Of a stretch of DNA of 64,000 nt, positions 1-10,291 are shown piece after piece. This DNA is from CAYQQQ01 sp964420125 (GTDB lineage: Bacteria; Actinomycetota; Acidimicrobiia; Acidimicrobiales; Microtrichaceae): positions 1 through 64,000 of the forward strand of contig CAYQQQ010000007.1 in the NCBI GenBank assembly GCA_964420125.1, written 5' to 3'. Position 1 is the first letter of the stretch. Each line of letters opens with the position of its first letter. The notes beneath the pieces are model-generated. The model did not search any database. It was not told the DNA's origin and worked only from the letters and a program-made list of their open reading frames with translations. Both the position numbers and the translations under genes were made by a program.

Positions 1-968
<968 letters not shown>

Positions 969-1042
969 TTCGGATTACACCGAGGTTCGTGCTCGCTATG
1001 AAGTGCTCGAGCAACCGCCGCGTTGCGTCGTGACAACTGATC

Positions 1043-1160
<118 letters not shown>

Positions 1161-1166
1161 TTCGTG

Positions 1167-1194
1167 AACGGGGGAGCTCGACAGCTCCCCCGTT
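1167..1194 (+). terminator. Intrinsic terminator of the rRNA operon
   Basis: A perfect 12-bp inverted repeat, AACGGGGGAGCT (1167-1178) and AGCTCCCCCGTT (1183-1194), with a 4-nt CGAC loop. It starts 6 nt after the 5S gene. No long T run follows, which is common for actinobacterial terminators. Its position and stability make it the likely end of the rRNA transcript. Confidence 0.85.
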
Positions 1195-1297
1195 CCCCGT
1201 TGTGGGCTGCGCTCGCGCGTCGTGCCGTGCTGCGGCGTTAGGTTGACGGAGGACCTCACCTGCCTGCAGCACGCCGCGGGGGAGGCGACACCCCGAG

Positions 1298-2773
1298 GTG
1301 GAGATGGCTGCACGACGTGACGACGCGAGCGACGACGACGGAGATCGCCCGGGCGGGTCGCGCTCTGGGGCGAGCTCCCGTCGCCCGTCGAACTCGTCCT
1401 CCAGCCGCAGGAGAGGGACCGGCCCTCGCGAGAAGGGCTCCGCACCTCGGCGGGGCCCTGGCGCGGACGCCGGGAAGGCAGGCGGGTCCGCCCCCCGCTC
1501 GAGCGGATCTGGGCGAAGCCGATCGACGCCCTCGCGGAGCGATTCGAGTCGAACGGGAGCCGGACGCGCGAGGGAGGCCGGGCGGGCGACCCCGCGCCGG
1601 GGCGAAGGTGAGGGAGAGGGGCGGAGGACGAGTCGAGGGGACCGCGGCAGGGCCGAGACCACGAGCAGGGGCGCACGCCGTCCTGGTTCCGGAGGCGGAG
1701 GTCCTTCCTCGGGTGGACGGCAGAGCGCGCGCGGCCAGCGGGATCGGGGAGACGAGGGTCGGGCGGATGCTGCGGCAGGCGCACGCATCCCGGGTTCCAA
1801 GGGCAGAGGTCAGAGCTCGCGCGGCGACCGGGAGAGGGCTCGCGGCCGGCAGACCGGGCCTTCGAGGGGGCCTCGCACCGCGTCCGGCTCGGGGGGCTCC
1901 CCACCGGGGCGAGGGGGGAAGGGACGGGCTGGTCCGCCGTCGCGGGTGCAGGGGCGGGAGGATCGCCCGAAGCGGACTCCCTCGCAGCGAGCGGGCCAGG
2001 CGGGTCGACCGCCCACATCCACGCCCGGGCCCCCACCAGAGCCGGAGCTGTGGATCGATCACGGCCCCGAAGCGTCCACGGCGCGACGCGGTCGGGGATC
2101 CGTGTCGCCCCGACGTCCGGCCGCCCCCCGGCGGCGGGCTCGAGCGCTCAAGGTGGAGGCTCCGGGGCTGGTGGCGCTCGTCGGCGCCAGGCGTGCCGCG
2201 GTGCTGGAGCAGCGGCTCTCCGAGGCGGCCAGCGACTTCGACGCAGAGCGTCTCGTCGATGCCCGCAGGATCCTGCGAGCTCTGGTGCGCGAGGTGCCGG
2301 ACCTCCCCGAAGCTCGAGAGCTGCTCGGCGTCACGCTGTACCGCCTGGGGAGCTGGCGAGAGGCGATCGTGCAGCTCGAGGGATTCCACGAGTTGACCGG
2401 CGGGAGCACGGAGCAGCACCCGGTCCTGGCGGACTGCTACCGGGCGTTGGGTCGACACGCCCGGGTCGCTGAGCTGTGGGAGGAGCTGCGGCAGTCCTCC
2501 TCGGAGGCGCACCTCGTCAGCGAGGGTCGGATCGTGGCGGCGGGCTCGTTGGCGGACCAGGGCCGTTTGGCGGACGCCATCGCACTGCTCGCCAAGGGCT
2601 TCACGCTGCCGCGCTCGCCCGGGGAGCACCACCTCAGGCGGGCGTACGCACTTGCGGACCTCTACGAGCGCAGCGGCGACCTGCCACAGGCCCGCCGTCT
2701 CTTCTCGAGGGTGGCGACCGCAGACCCTGGGTTCGTCGACGTCACCGATCGCGTGGAGGCGTTGGGGCGTTGA
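1298..2773 (+). CDS. TPR protein with a long Arg/Gly/Ser-rich N-terminus
   Basis: A 491-residue protein. Residues 1 to about 285 are low-complexity and very rich in Arg, Gly, Ser and Pro, so probably disordered and strongly basic. Residues 290-490 are helical and resemble tetratricopeptide repeats (ARRILRALVREVPDLPEARE, then LADQGRLADAIALLAKGF and LYERSGDLPQARRLFSRV). A TPR protein occupies the same place before the HAD gene and tlyA in mycobacteria (Rv1691), but without such a long basic tail. The GTG at 1298 has GGAGG about 12 nt upstream; ATG 1304 is an alternative start. The stop overlaps the next gene as TGATG. The function is unknown. A nucleic-acid- or ribosome-binding role for the basic half is only an inference. 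Confidence 0.75.
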   Translation: MEMAARRDDASDDDGDRPGGSRSGASSRRPSNSSSSRRRGTGPREKGSAPRRGPGADAGKAGGSAPRSSGSGRSRSTPSRSDSSRTGAGRAREAGRATPRRGEGEGEGRRTSRGDRGRAETTSRGARRPGSGGGGPSSGGRQSARGQRDRGDEGRADAAAGARIPGSKGRGQSSRGDRERARGRQTGPSRGPRTASGSGGSPPGRGGKGRAGPPSRVQGREDRPKRTPSQRAGQAGRPPTSTPGPPPEPELWIDHGPEASTARRGRGSVSPRRPAAPRRRARALKVEAPGLVALVGARRAAVLEQRLSEAASDFDAERLVDARRILRALVREVPDLPEARELLGVTLYRLGSWREAIVQLEGFHELTGGSTEQHPVLADCYRALGRHARVAELWEELRQSSSEAHLVSEGRIVAAGSLADQGRLADAIALLAKGFTLPRSPGEHHLRRAYALADLYERSGDLPQARRLFSRVATADPGFVDVTDRVEALGR

Positions 2774-3558
2774 TGAACTGGGTGATCGACCTGGACGGGG
2801 TCATGTGGCTCGGCGCGCAACCGATCGAGGGCTCGCCCGAGGCCGTCGCCGAGCTGCTCCTGCGCGGTGACCGTGTGGTGTTCGCCACCAACAACAGCAC
2901 CGAGTCGGGCGAGTCCCGGGCGGCCGAGCTCGTCTCCCACGGCTTGCCCGAGGGGATCGAGGTGGTCACCTCCGCCGACGCGGCAGCCGGACTCGCGGAC
3001 GCCGGCGACCTGGCGTTGGTCGTGGGCGGCGACGGACTCGTCGAGGCCCTGCGTCGTCGGGGATGTCGGGCGACTCGCGCCTTCCCGCCCGAGCGCATGG
3101 ATCTGATCGAGGGGCCGTTCACCCTCGTGGTGGTCGGGCTCGACCGCGAGTTCGACTATCGATCGCTGGACCTCGCGTCGTCAGCAGTGCGCTCGGGTGC
3201 TCGTCTCGTGGCCACGAACACGGATGCCACGTTCCCCTCCGAGCACGGGCCTCGACCGGGCGCGGGTTCGTTGGTCATCGCGGTGGAGACGGCCAGCGGT
3301 GCGACCGCCGAGGTCGCAGGGAAGCCGCACGGCCCCATGGCGGAGCTGTTGAGGGCGCGCCTCGCAGGGGCACAGCCAGGGGAGGTCGTGGTCGTGGGGG
3401 ATCGCGTGGACACCGATGGGGAGCTGGCGAAGCGGCTCGGTTGGCCGTTCGCCCTGGTCCTCTCGGGTGTGACGGATCGGGCCCCGACGGACTCGGACCC
3501 ACCGGTGGCCCACGTGTCGGCCACTCTGGCGGACCTCGTGGGGGAGTGGCCCCGGTAG
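2773..3558 (+). CDS. HAD-IIA family sugar phosphatase
   Basis: A 261-residue haloacid dehalogenase-superfamily hydrolase of the NagD/phosphoglycolate phosphatase type. Motif I is DLDGV at residues 6-10 (nucleophile Asp6, acid/base Asp8), motif II includes TNNST, motif III Lys is in the AGKPHG segment, and motif IV is VVGDRVDTD near the C-terminus. The cap between motifs II and III fits subclass IIA. The ATG at 2773 shares bases with the stop of the TPR gene, so translation is coupled. The gene corresponds in position to mycobacterial Rv1692. The substrate cannot be read from sequence. Its TAG stop forms the first bases of a putative tlyA promoter. Confidence 0.88.
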   Translation: MNWVIDLDGVMWLGAQPIEGSPEAVAELLLRGDRVVFATNNSTESGESRAAELVSHGLPEGIEVVTSADAAAGLADAGDLALVVGGDGLVEALRRRGCRATRAFPPERMDLIEGPFTLVVVGLDREFDYRSLDLASSAVRSGARLVATNTDATFPSEHGPRPGAGSLVIAVETASGATAEVAGKPHGPMAELLRARLAGAQPGEVVVVGDRVDTDGELAKRLGWPFALVLSGVTDRAPTDSDPPVAHVSATLADLVGEWPR

Positions 3559-3561
3559 GCT
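3556..3561 (+). promoter_or_regulatory. Putative -10 element of tlyA (leaderless)
   Basis: TAGGCT fits the actinobacterial TANNNT -10 consensus and ends 6 nt before the GTG start of tlyA, so transcription would begin at or next to the start codon. Its first three bases are the TAG stop codon of the HAD gene. There is no Shine-Dalgarno sequence in the 9-nt gap. Confidence 0.55.
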
Positions 3562-3567
3562 TTCGCC

Positions 3568-4401
3568 GTGCGGCGCCGACTCGATGCCGAACTCGTTCGG
3601 CGTGGCCTCTCTCCCAGCCGCCACGCCGCCCGTGAGGTCGTGGAATCCGGGCGCGTGCTCGTGGCCGGGGCACCGGCCACGAAGTGCTCCCGACTGGTGG
3701 ATCCTGCGGAGTCGATCCTCGTGCGGGGCGATCCCCCGCGCTACGTGGGGCGCGGCGGGCTCAAGCTGGAGGCCGCGCTCGATCGGTTCGATCCCCCAGT
3801 GGTCGGGCTGCGGGTGCTCGATGCGGGTGCGTCGACGGGGGGCTTCACCGACTGCCTGCTCCAGCGGGGGGCCGCGAGCGTGGTCGCCCTGGACGTAGGC
3901 CACGGCCAGCTCCACGAGCGCCTTCGGGCAGATCCGCGAGTCGAGGTGCGAGAGCGCACGAACCTGCGCAGCGTGGATCGGGGCGAGCTGGGGATCCACG
4001 ATGCCGCCGTCGCGGACCTCTCCTTCATCAGCCTCACGGCGGTGATGTCCGTGCTGGTGGGCAGCGTCCGACCCGGTGGCTGGCTCGTCGTGCTGGTGAA
4101 GCCGCAGTTCGAGGCGGGCCGGGCCGCGGTCTCGCGTGGACGCGGCGTCGTGAGCGATCCAGGCGAGTGGCAGGGTGCGCTGGAGCGCGTGCTGGGCTCG
4201 GCACAGGTGTCAGGAGCCACCCTGCGCGGGGCCGTTCCGTCACCGATCCGCGGTGCCGAGGGCAACCAGGAGTTCCTCCTCCACCTCGTGCGCGACGTCG
4301 GTGGACCGGCACACGACCCGAAGAGGGCGACCGTCGAGGCGACCGCTGCGGACGTGCTCGCCGGGGCTGTGGCGGCAGCGGAGCCGGAGGTGGGGAGGTG
4401 A
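3568..4401 (+). CDS. tlyA: TlyA family rRNA 2'-O-methyltransferase
   Basis: A 277-residue protein with an N-terminal S4 RNA-binding domain (about 1-60; LDAELVRRGLSPSRHAAREV) followed by an FtsJ-like Rossmann methyltransferase domain. The SAM-binding motif is LDAGASTGGFTDCLL near residue 85. TlyA proteins methylate ribose 2'-OH groups of cytidines in 16S and/or 23S rRNA and thereby confer capreomycin sensitivity. The K-D-K-E type residues include K in LVKPQFEAG. The GTG start at 3568 follows a TAGGCT hexamer by 6 nt and lacks an RBS. The 3' end overlaps nadK by GTGA. The order HAD-tlyA-nadK-recN is the same as in mycobacteria. Confidence 0.95.
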   Translation: MRRRLDAELVRRGLSPSRHAAREVVESGRVLVAGAPATKCSRLVDPAESILVRGDPPRYVGRGGLKLEAALDRFDPPVVGLRVLDAGASTGGFTDCLLQRGAASVVALDVGHGQLHERLRADPRVEVRERTNLRSVDRGELGIHDAAVADLSFISLTAVMSVLVGSVRPGGWLVVLVKPQFEAGRAAVSRGRGVVSDPGEWQGALERVLGSAQVSGATLRGAVPSPIRGAEGNQEFLLHLVRDVGGPAHDPKRATVEATAADVLAGAVAAAEPEVGR

Positions 4402-5246
4402 GCGCGTTCGGGCTGGTGCTCCACGAGCATCGCTCCGTGGAGCTCGGCCTCGAGACGCTGGAGTGGCTGGAGGAGCGCGGGCACGAGGTCCGCCTCGTTC
4501 TCGCGGATGCAGATCGGCTCCAGCGGCCGGAGGTGGGGGTTCCGTCCGAGGACTTCGCCGTCGGCCTCGATCTCGTGGTGAGCCTCGGAGGTGATGGCAC
4601 GATGCTGCATGCGGCCGCGCTCGCCGCCGTCGAGCAGGTGCCGATCCTGGGGGTCAACCTGGGAACGCTCGGGTACCTGACCGAGGTGGAGCCCGCAGGG
4701 ATCCGCATGGCGTTGAAGCGCTTCCTCTCCGGCTCGTATCAGGTGGAGGAGCGGATGCGGCTCCAGGCGACCATCCACCGAGCCGGAGCGGAGGACCAGG
4801 TGCTCACCGCGCTCAACGAGGCGGTGGTGGAGAAGTCCACCCCGGGTCACACCGTGCGCCTGGAGGTGTCCTTGGACGGACGTCCGTTCACCACCTGGGT
4901 GGCGGACGGCCTGATCGTGGCGACGCCGACCGGTTCGACAGCGTACGCGTTCTCGGTGCGGGGGCCGATCATGGATCCGACCCACCGGGCGGTCCTGCTC
5001 GCGCCCGTCGCTCCGCACATGCTGTTCGACCGCTCGCTCGTCCTGCGCCCTGACTGCGAGGTCCGCGTGAGCGTCGTGGGCGAACGCTCGGCCGGCCTCT
5101 CCGTCGACGGCCGATCGCAGCAGAACCTCGGACCCGGCGATCGGGTGGACTGCACCGCCGCCAGGGAGCCGTCGCGCTTCGTGACCTTCGGAGAGCACGA
5201 CTTCCACGCGGTCTTGCGCTCCAAGCTGGGCCTCTGGCAGCGCTGA
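4398..5246 (+). CDS. nadK: NAD kinase
   Basis: A 282-residue ATP-NAD kinase that makes NADP. It has the family motif GGDGT (residues 64-68), then NLGTLGYL, the NE motif in ALNEAVVEK, and the glycine-rich PTGSTAYAFS loop. The start is GTG at 4398, which overlaps the tlyA stop (GTGA), so the two are translationally coupled. Its length is normal for the family. Confidence 0.95.
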   Translation: MSAFGLVLHEHRSVELGLETLEWLEERGHEVRLVLADADRLQRPEVGVPSEDFAVGLDLVVSLGGDGTMLHAAALAAVEQVPILGVNLGTLGYLTEVEPAGIRMALKRFLSGSYQVEERMRLQATIHRAGAEDQVLTALNEAVVEKSTPGHTVRLEVSLDGRPFTTWVADGLIVATPTGSTAYAFSVRGPIMDPTHRAVLLAPVAPHMLFDRSLVLRPDCEVRVSVVGERSAGLSVDGRSQQNLGPGDRVDCTAAREPSRFVTFGEHDFHAVLRSKLGLWQR

Positions 5247-5323
5247 GCGGGCGAGAGCGCACGCGGATCCGGTGGGGGAGTGACCCGGGAGGCCATCGCG
5301 CTGCTGGGTAGTCTCGACAGGAG

Positions 5324-6931
5324 ATGTTGGTGGAGCTGGTGGTTCGGGACCTGGGTGTCATCGCCGAGGCGCGGCTCGAGCTCGGTGCGGGCATGACGGT
5401 GCTGACCGGTGAGACAGGAGCCGGCAAGACGATGCTGGTAGAGGCCCTCCGTCTCCTCTCCGGCGGGCGCCCGGATCCTCAGCGGGTCAGGGCGGGGGCC
5501 GAGGCGGCAGCGGTGGAGGCGCTGTTCGTGGTGGAGGACACCGAGTGGGTGCTGCGACGCGTGGTGCCCGCGCGCGGTCGGTCCCGTAGCTATCTGAACG
5601 GTGAGCTGTGCACGTCGGAGACGTTGGCTGGCGTCGCCGTCGGACTCCTCGAGATCCACGGCCAGCACGCGCAGCAGCAGCTGCTGCAGCCCAGAAGCCA
5701 GCGGGCCGCCCTCGACCGGTTCGGTGGGATCGACACGACGTCGTTGGACGCCGCCCGCAGGCTCCGTCGCGAGCTCGTCGGCAGCCTGGACGCCCTCGGA
5801 GGTGACGAGCGGGCCCGAGAACGGGAGGTGGAGCTGCTGCTCCACCAGGTGCAGGAGATCGAGGCCGTCGCGCCCGAACCGGGGGAGGAGGTCGAGTTGC
5901 GTGAGCTCGAGGACGTGCTGTCGAGCGCGCTGGAGCACCGGGCGGCTGGTGAAGCCGCTGTGGCGCTCCTCTGCGAGGATGGTGCGGTCCTGGACCGCCT
6001 GGCCGCCGCCGAGGCCGCCGTGTTGAGCCGCTCACCGTTCGGCGCGCTGGCGGAGCGGTTGCGCGGCGTCCACGCGGAGCTGTCCGACGTGGCGTCCACG
6101 CTTCGTTCCTGCAGCGAGGCCATCGAACCCGATCCGCAGCGCCTCGCCTCGATCCAGGAGCGTCGACGACAGCTCGCTGAGCTGCGACGGAAGTACGGAG
6201 ATGACGCCGAGGAGGTGCTGTCGTTCGCCGAGTCGGCCCGTCAGCGTCTCCTCGAGCTCCAGTCCATGGAGGTGCGCCGTGGTGAGGTGGCCGAGCGGAT
6301 CTCGGCGACGGAGCGGGAGATCGGGCAGCTCGCGCATCGGGTGGGAGAGGCCCGGCGTGCCGCCGCAGCGGCGCTCGGCCCGCAGCTCGACTCCCTGCTG
6401 GGCGACCTGGCGCTCGGAGGTGCACGGGTCGAGGTGTCCGTGGAGGACCGGGAAGAGCTTCCAGGAGCGGGATCGGAGGTCGAGCTGAGATTCGCCGCTG
6501 CACCGGCATCGACGCCGATGGCTCTGTCGAAGGTCGCATCCGGTGGCGAGCTCTCCAGGGTCATGTTGGCCTTGCGGCTGCTGCTCAGCGGCGGACCCAC
6601 CACGATGGCCTTCGACGAGGTGGATGCCGGCGTCGGCGGAGCGGCTGCGCAGGCGGTCGGTCGCGCGTTGGCCGAGCTGTCCGAGCGCCATCAGGTGCTG
6701 GTGGTGACCCATCTCCCCCAGGTCGCCGCGCATGCGGACGCGCAGTTCGTGGTGAGCAAGTCCGTCATCGACGGAGACGCGGTGACCAGTGTGGAGCAGC
6801 TGGACGACGATGCCAGGGTGGTGGAGCTGTCGCGCATGCTCTCCGGTTCGCCGCAGAGCTCGACAGCTCGGCGTCACGCGGAGGAGCTGCTGTCGAGCGC
6901 CGCCGAGCGTGCGGGCACCCGCCGGCGATGA
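5324..6931 (+). CDS. recN: DNA repair protein RecN
   Basis: A 535-residue SMC-like ATPase acting in recombinational repair of double-strand breaks. Walker A GETGAGKT is at residues 29-36. The ABC signature SGGELSRVMLAL and Walker B TMAFDEVDAGVGG lie near residues 405-435, after a central coiled-coil rich in Glu, Arg and Leu (about 150-350) that carries the antiparallel arm. The closing VTHLPQVAAHAD is typical. The ATG at 5324 follows AGGAG directly, and a TAGTCT hexamer lies 9 nt upstream, so this gene may have its own promoter. The stop overlaps the next start as ATGA. Confidence 0.96.
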   Translation: MLVELVVRDLGVIAEARLELGAGMTVLTGETGAGKTMLVEALRLLSGGRPDPQRVRAGAEAAAVEALFVVEDTEWVLRRVVPARGRSRSYLNGELCTSETLAGVAVGLLEIHGQHAQQQLLQPRSQRAALDRFGGIDTTSLDAARRLRRELVGSLDALGGDERAREREVELLLHQVQEIEAVAPEPGEEVELRELEDVLSSALEHRAAGEAAVALLCEDGAVLDRLAAAEAAVLSRSPFGALAERLRGVHAELSDVASTLRSCSEAIEPDPQRLASIQERRRQLAELRRKYGDDAEEVLSFAESARQRLLELQSMEVRRGEVAERISATEREIGQLAHRVGEARRAAAAALGPQLDSLLGDLALGGARVEVSVEDREELPGAGSEVELRFAAAPASTPMALSKVASGGELSRVMLALRLLLSGGPTTMAFDEVDAGVGGAAAQAVGRALAELSERHQVLVVTHLPQVAAHADAQFVVSKSVIDGDAVTSVEQLDDDARVVELSRMLSGSPQSSTARRHAEELLSSAAERAGTRRR

Positions 6932-7785
6932 GCCTTCCCGTCGGGTTCGTGCTCGGGCTGCTCACCGGGTGGCTGTTCTGGCTGGGGGGTCAGGAGATGC
7001 TGAGACGGCCCATGTTCCTGCGTACGAACTACCGGGGCCGGGAGCTGGTCACCGCCGCCGGTCTTGCCGTCCCCCTCGCCCTCTACGCCGCGGGGGCGGT
7101 GATGGCGGTCCTGGTGGCGCTGGGCGCCAGTCCAGCACCGGAGGCCACGCGTTCGTTGACGCTCACCGGTGTGGCCGTCGGGGGGTTCGCGCTGCTCGGG
7201 CTCCTCGACGACCTGGCGATCGACCGTGACACGTCCGGCTACGCGGGGCACCTCCGCGCCCTCCGGCGGGGTCGTCTGAGCGCTGGTTCGTTGAAGATGC
7301 TGGCGGGGCCGGCGATCGCTCTGGTGGTGGTGCAACCGGTCTCCGGTCAGTCGTTGCTGTGGCTCCTGGTCGACGGTGCCGTGGTGGCACTCGCAGCGAA
7401 CACGGCGAACCTGTTGGACCGGGCCCCGGGCCGGGTCACGAAGGTGGCCGTGGCAGGCTTCGCAGCGCTCACCGCGTCCGCGCTCGTCTCCACCGGGGGG
7501 AGGGTGCCGTCGTTGCTGGGCGCCGGGGTCGCACTGGGTGCTGTGCTGGCGCTGCTCGTCCCGGAGCTGCGCGAGGAGCTCATGCTCGGTGACACCGGTG
7601 CGAACGCGTTGGGAGCAGCGATCGGGCTCGGGGTGGTCCTGACGCAGTCACCGACGAGCACGGCGTTCGTCGCCGCGGTGCTGCTGGCGATGAACCTGTT
7701 GAGCGAGTGGGTGTCCTTCAGCGAGGTGATCGAACGGGTGGGTCCGCTGCGTGCGCTGGATCATCTGGGACGACGTCGTCCCTGA
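6928..7785 (+). CDS. MraY/WecA-like polyprenyl-phosphate sugar-1-phosphate transferase
   Basis: A 285-residue integral membrane protein with about eight hydrophobic segments. Motifs of the PNPT superfamily (MraY, WecA, TagO) can be seen: the Asp pair in GLLDDLAID (about 90-98), NTANLLDRAPG in place of the usual NxxNxxDGxxG, and MLGDTGANALG in place of FMGDxGSLALG. The C-terminal His-rich loop of MraY is missing; only LDHLGRR remains. The expected activity is transfer of a phospho-amino-sugar from a UDP-sugar to undecaprenyl or decaprenyl phosphate, but the substrate is unknown. It is coupled to recN by ATGA overlap and lies directly before steA. Mycobacteria lack this insertion between recN and steA. 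Confidence 0.8.
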   Translation: MSLPVGFVLGLLTGWLFWLGGQEMLRRPMFLRTNYRGRELVTAAGLAVPLALYAAGAVMAVLVALGASPAPEATRSLTLTGVAVGGFALLGLLDDLAIDRDTSGYAGHLRALRRGRLSAGSLKMLAGPAIALVVVQPVSGQSLLWLLVDGAVVALAANTANLLDRAPGRVTKVAVAGFAALTASALVSTGGRVPSLLGAGVALGAVLALLVPELREELMLGDTGANALGAAIGLGVVLTQSPTSTAFVAAVLLAMNLLSEWVSFSEVIERVGPLRALDHLGRRRP

Positions 7786-7881
7786 AGCCCACGGCTCCCG
7801 GACGGCAGCCTGGCCGCCCAGGACGGCGCCGTTCCCCATCCGCCCGCGCCGTGGGGCCTGCACTACCATTGAGCGACGCTG

Positions 7882-9246
7882 ATGGCCGCCGATGCCGGCC
7901 GCTTCCGCAACCCGAAGTCCAACATGCCCTCGACGCGCCCTCGTACCAGCCACCCCGACCAGGAGCCATCGCCGCTGCCCGAAGGCGGGGAATCGACCTC
8001 TGGCGTGCCCGACGCGGGGAACGAGTTCGAGCCGGCCTCGGCCCGCGGGACGGCCCGCCGGCTGCTGCGCCGCAGCTCGGTGGCAGAGGTGGCGGCGGTC
8101 AGCACCGCGACGGTCACCGGTCGGGCGAAGGTGGGCCGTCGGACCAAGGACCTGATCAAGCGGCTGCGCCCTGGTGACATCGCGGTGATCGACCACCAGG
8201 ACCTCGATCGAGTGGCGGGCGAGGGGCTCGCCGCTGCCCAGCTCACCGCGGTGGTCAACGCGTCACCGTCGATCTCGGGCCGCTATCCCAACAGCGGGCC
8301 GAGGTGCGTGGTGGAGGCCGGCATCGTGCTGGTCGACGATGCCGGGGCGGAGGTCATGGACCTGATCCGGGACGGCGACCTGGTGACGATCAGCGACGGA
8401 GTGCTGTCGGTGGCGGGCCAGGCGGTGACGCGGGGAGCGGTGCTCGGCCCTATGGAGATCGAGCAGCGCATGGAGGCCGCGCGCGACTCGATCGGCAACG
8501 AGCTGGAGCGGTTCGCGGTCAACACGCTGGAGTACATCGAGAAGGAAGCCAGGGAGCTCTTCGCCCCGATCGTGGTTCCGGAGCTGCGCACCGACTTCAC
8601 CGGTCGACACGTCCTGATCGTGGTCCGGGGACACGACTACCGCGACGACCTGAAGTCGCTCCGCTCCTACATCCACGAGTACCACCCGGTGCTCGTGGGG
8701 GTCGACGGCGGTGCGGACGCGTTGCTCGAGATGGGGTTGCGGCCCGACATGATCATCGGCGACTTCGACTCCTTGTCCGAAACCGCCTGGGCCTGCGGGG
8801 CCGAGCTCGTGCACCACGTGCACCCCGACGGCCGCGCGCCGGGTCGCGACGAGCTGAGGGAGCAGGGGCTTGCGTACCAGGAGTTCGTGATCGAGGGGAC
8901 CAGCGAGGATGCAGCCATGATGCTCGCCTACGAGTGCCGTGCCACGCTGATCGTCGCCGTGGGCACCCACTCGACCATGGTGGAGTTCCTCGACAAGGGG
9001 CGGGCGGGGATGTCGTCCACCTTCCTCACCAGGCTGCGGATCGGCCCGATGCTGATCGACGCCAAGGGCGTCAGCCAGCTGTACCGGGGACGGGTTCGTC
9101 GTCGGGACATCGTGATGCTCGTCGCGGCTGCCCTGGTCGTGATCCTGGCCGTCGCCCTGGTGTCGGAATCCCTTCAGGTGGTGTTGCGCAGCGTGTGGCT
9201 CGACATCCGCGATCTCTGGTACTCCCTGACAGGTCGGCTCTCCTGA
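7882..9246 (+). CDS. steA: SteA, cytokinetic-ring protein with TPK-like domain
   Basis: A 454-residue protein. Residues 1-60 are polar and probably disordered. A central region includes a thiamin-pyrophosphokinase-like fold (VGVDGGADALLEMG and MIIGDFDSL, about 270-300). One transmembrane helix follows at about 411-433 and a short tail ends the protein. SteA and SteB were described in Corynebacterium as partners that localise to the septum and affect daughter-cell separation through the RipA hydrolase. TACCAT ends 12 nt before the ATG at 7882, suggesting a very short leader. ATG 7924 is an alternative start. The partner steB follows after 52 nt. Confidence 0.88.
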   Translation: MAADAGRFRNPKSNMPSTRPRTSHPDQEPSPLPEGGESTSGVPDAGNEFEPASARGTARRLLRRSSVAEVAAVSTATVTGRAKVGRRTKDLIKRLRPGDIAVIDHQDLDRVAGEGLAAAQLTAVVNASPSISGRYPNSGPRCVVEAGIVLVDDAGAEVMDLIRDGDLVTISDGVLSVAGQAVTRGAVLGPMEIEQRMEAARDSIGNELERFAVNTLEYIEKEARELFAPIVVPELRTDFTGRHVLIVVRGHDYRDDLKSLRSYIHEYHPVLVGVDGGADALLEMGLRPDMIIGDFDSLSETAWACGAELVHHVHPDGRAPGRDELREQGLAYQEFVIEGTSEDAAMMLAYECRATLIVAVGTHSTMVEFLDKGRAGMSSTFLTRLRIGPMLIDAKGVSQLYRGRVRRRDIVMLVAAALVVILAVALVSESLQVVLRSVWLDIRDLWYSLTGRLS

Positions 9247-9298
9247 GACATGGCCTCGTCGATCCCCACCCCGAGCAGGCCCGGATGGAGTCGCTGAG

Positions 9299-10291
9299 AT
9301 GGTTACCTTCAGGTTCTACCTGGTGTCGGTCGTGGCGTTCTTCCTGGCATTGGCGGTGGGCGTCGTCGTCGGCTCCGTGCTCGACGAGGGGATCTCGCAG
9401 GGGCTGCAAGAGCGGCTCGACGGGGTGGAGCAGAACCTCGACGACACGGTGGCGCTCATCGACGAGAAGAACGCGGAGATCGCCGACCTGCGCGAGTTCG
9501 CACGTGCCGTGGCGCCCTTCGCGGGGGAGGACCGCCTGGCCGAGATCTCCACGCTGGTGGTGGCGGAGCCGGGCATCGCCAACCAGGCCGTCGAGGACCT
9601 CGTGGGCAGCCTCCGCGCCGCCGGGTCGTCCGTGGAGGGGATCGTCTGGTTGGAGTCCTCGTGGTCGTTGGAGGACGAGGAGTCCCGACGTAGGTTCGAG
9701 GAGATCGCCGGCGAGAGCGGACGCACCGTGGAGCAGCTGCAGGTGGATGTGATCAACGGGATCCTCGCCGAGGCCAGCTCGACCGAACCCGGCGCGGGGG
9801 AGGACCCCTCCGGCGAGGATGCGCCGCGATCATCAGGTGAGAGCGCCTCGACCGACGCGGTGGCCTTCTTCGATTCGCCGCTGCTGTCCGAGCTGCAGGA
9901 CGCCGGCTTCGTGAGGTTGGTCCCACTCGGCGGTGGAGAGGCCGTGCCGCCCGGCAGCAGCGCGAGCGTGGTGGCGGTGACGGGCACGGCGTCCCGGCTG
10001 GAGGTTCCGGGCTCCGCTGCGGCGGACGTGGCCGAGGCAGCGGGCGCGCTGCAGCTGCCCTCGGTGCTCGCAGAGGTCCACCAGCCGAACAGCGACGAGG
10101 AGCGCGGTGCCTTGGTGATGCGCGCGGGCGAGGTGGCAGCTGCCCCCTTCTCGACCGTCGACGACCTCGATCTCGTCGCCGGCCGGGTGGCGACGGTGCT
10201 GGCGCTGGAGCAGGGACGTGACGGGGTGGTGGGCCGCTACGGCTACGGGCCCGGGGCGGACGGGGTGCTGCCGCCGTGGCCGGGGCAGTGA
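9299..10291 (+). CDS. steB: SteB/MctB family protein
   Basis: A 330-residue bitopic protein with one N-terminal transmembrane helix (about 5-28) followed by a predicted coiled-coil (about 33-68; LQERLDGVEQNLDDTVALID) and an extracytoplasmic domain. The family was first named copper transporter (MctB, Rv1698) and later SteB, the partner of SteA. A segment around 160-190 is acidic and Ser-rich and probably a linker. It is downstream of steA and overlaps the MurJ-family gene (GTGA), so the three genes are probably one unit. Confidence 0.85.
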   Translation: MVTFRFYLVSVVAFFLALAVGVVVGSVLDEGISQGLQERLDGVEQNLDDTVALIDEKNAEIADLREFARAVAPFAGEDRLAEISTLVVAEPGIANQAVEDLVGSLRAAGSSVEGIVWLESSWSLEDEESRRRFEEIAGESGRTVEQLQVDVINGILAEASSTEPGAGEDPSGEDAPRSSGESASTDAVAFFDSPLLSELQDAGFVRLVPLGGGEAVPPGSSASVVAVTGTASRLEVPGSAAADVAEAAGALQLPSVLAEVHQPNSDEERGALVMRAGEVAAAPFSTVDDLDLVAGRVATVLALEQGRDGVVGRYGYGPGADGVLPPWPGQ

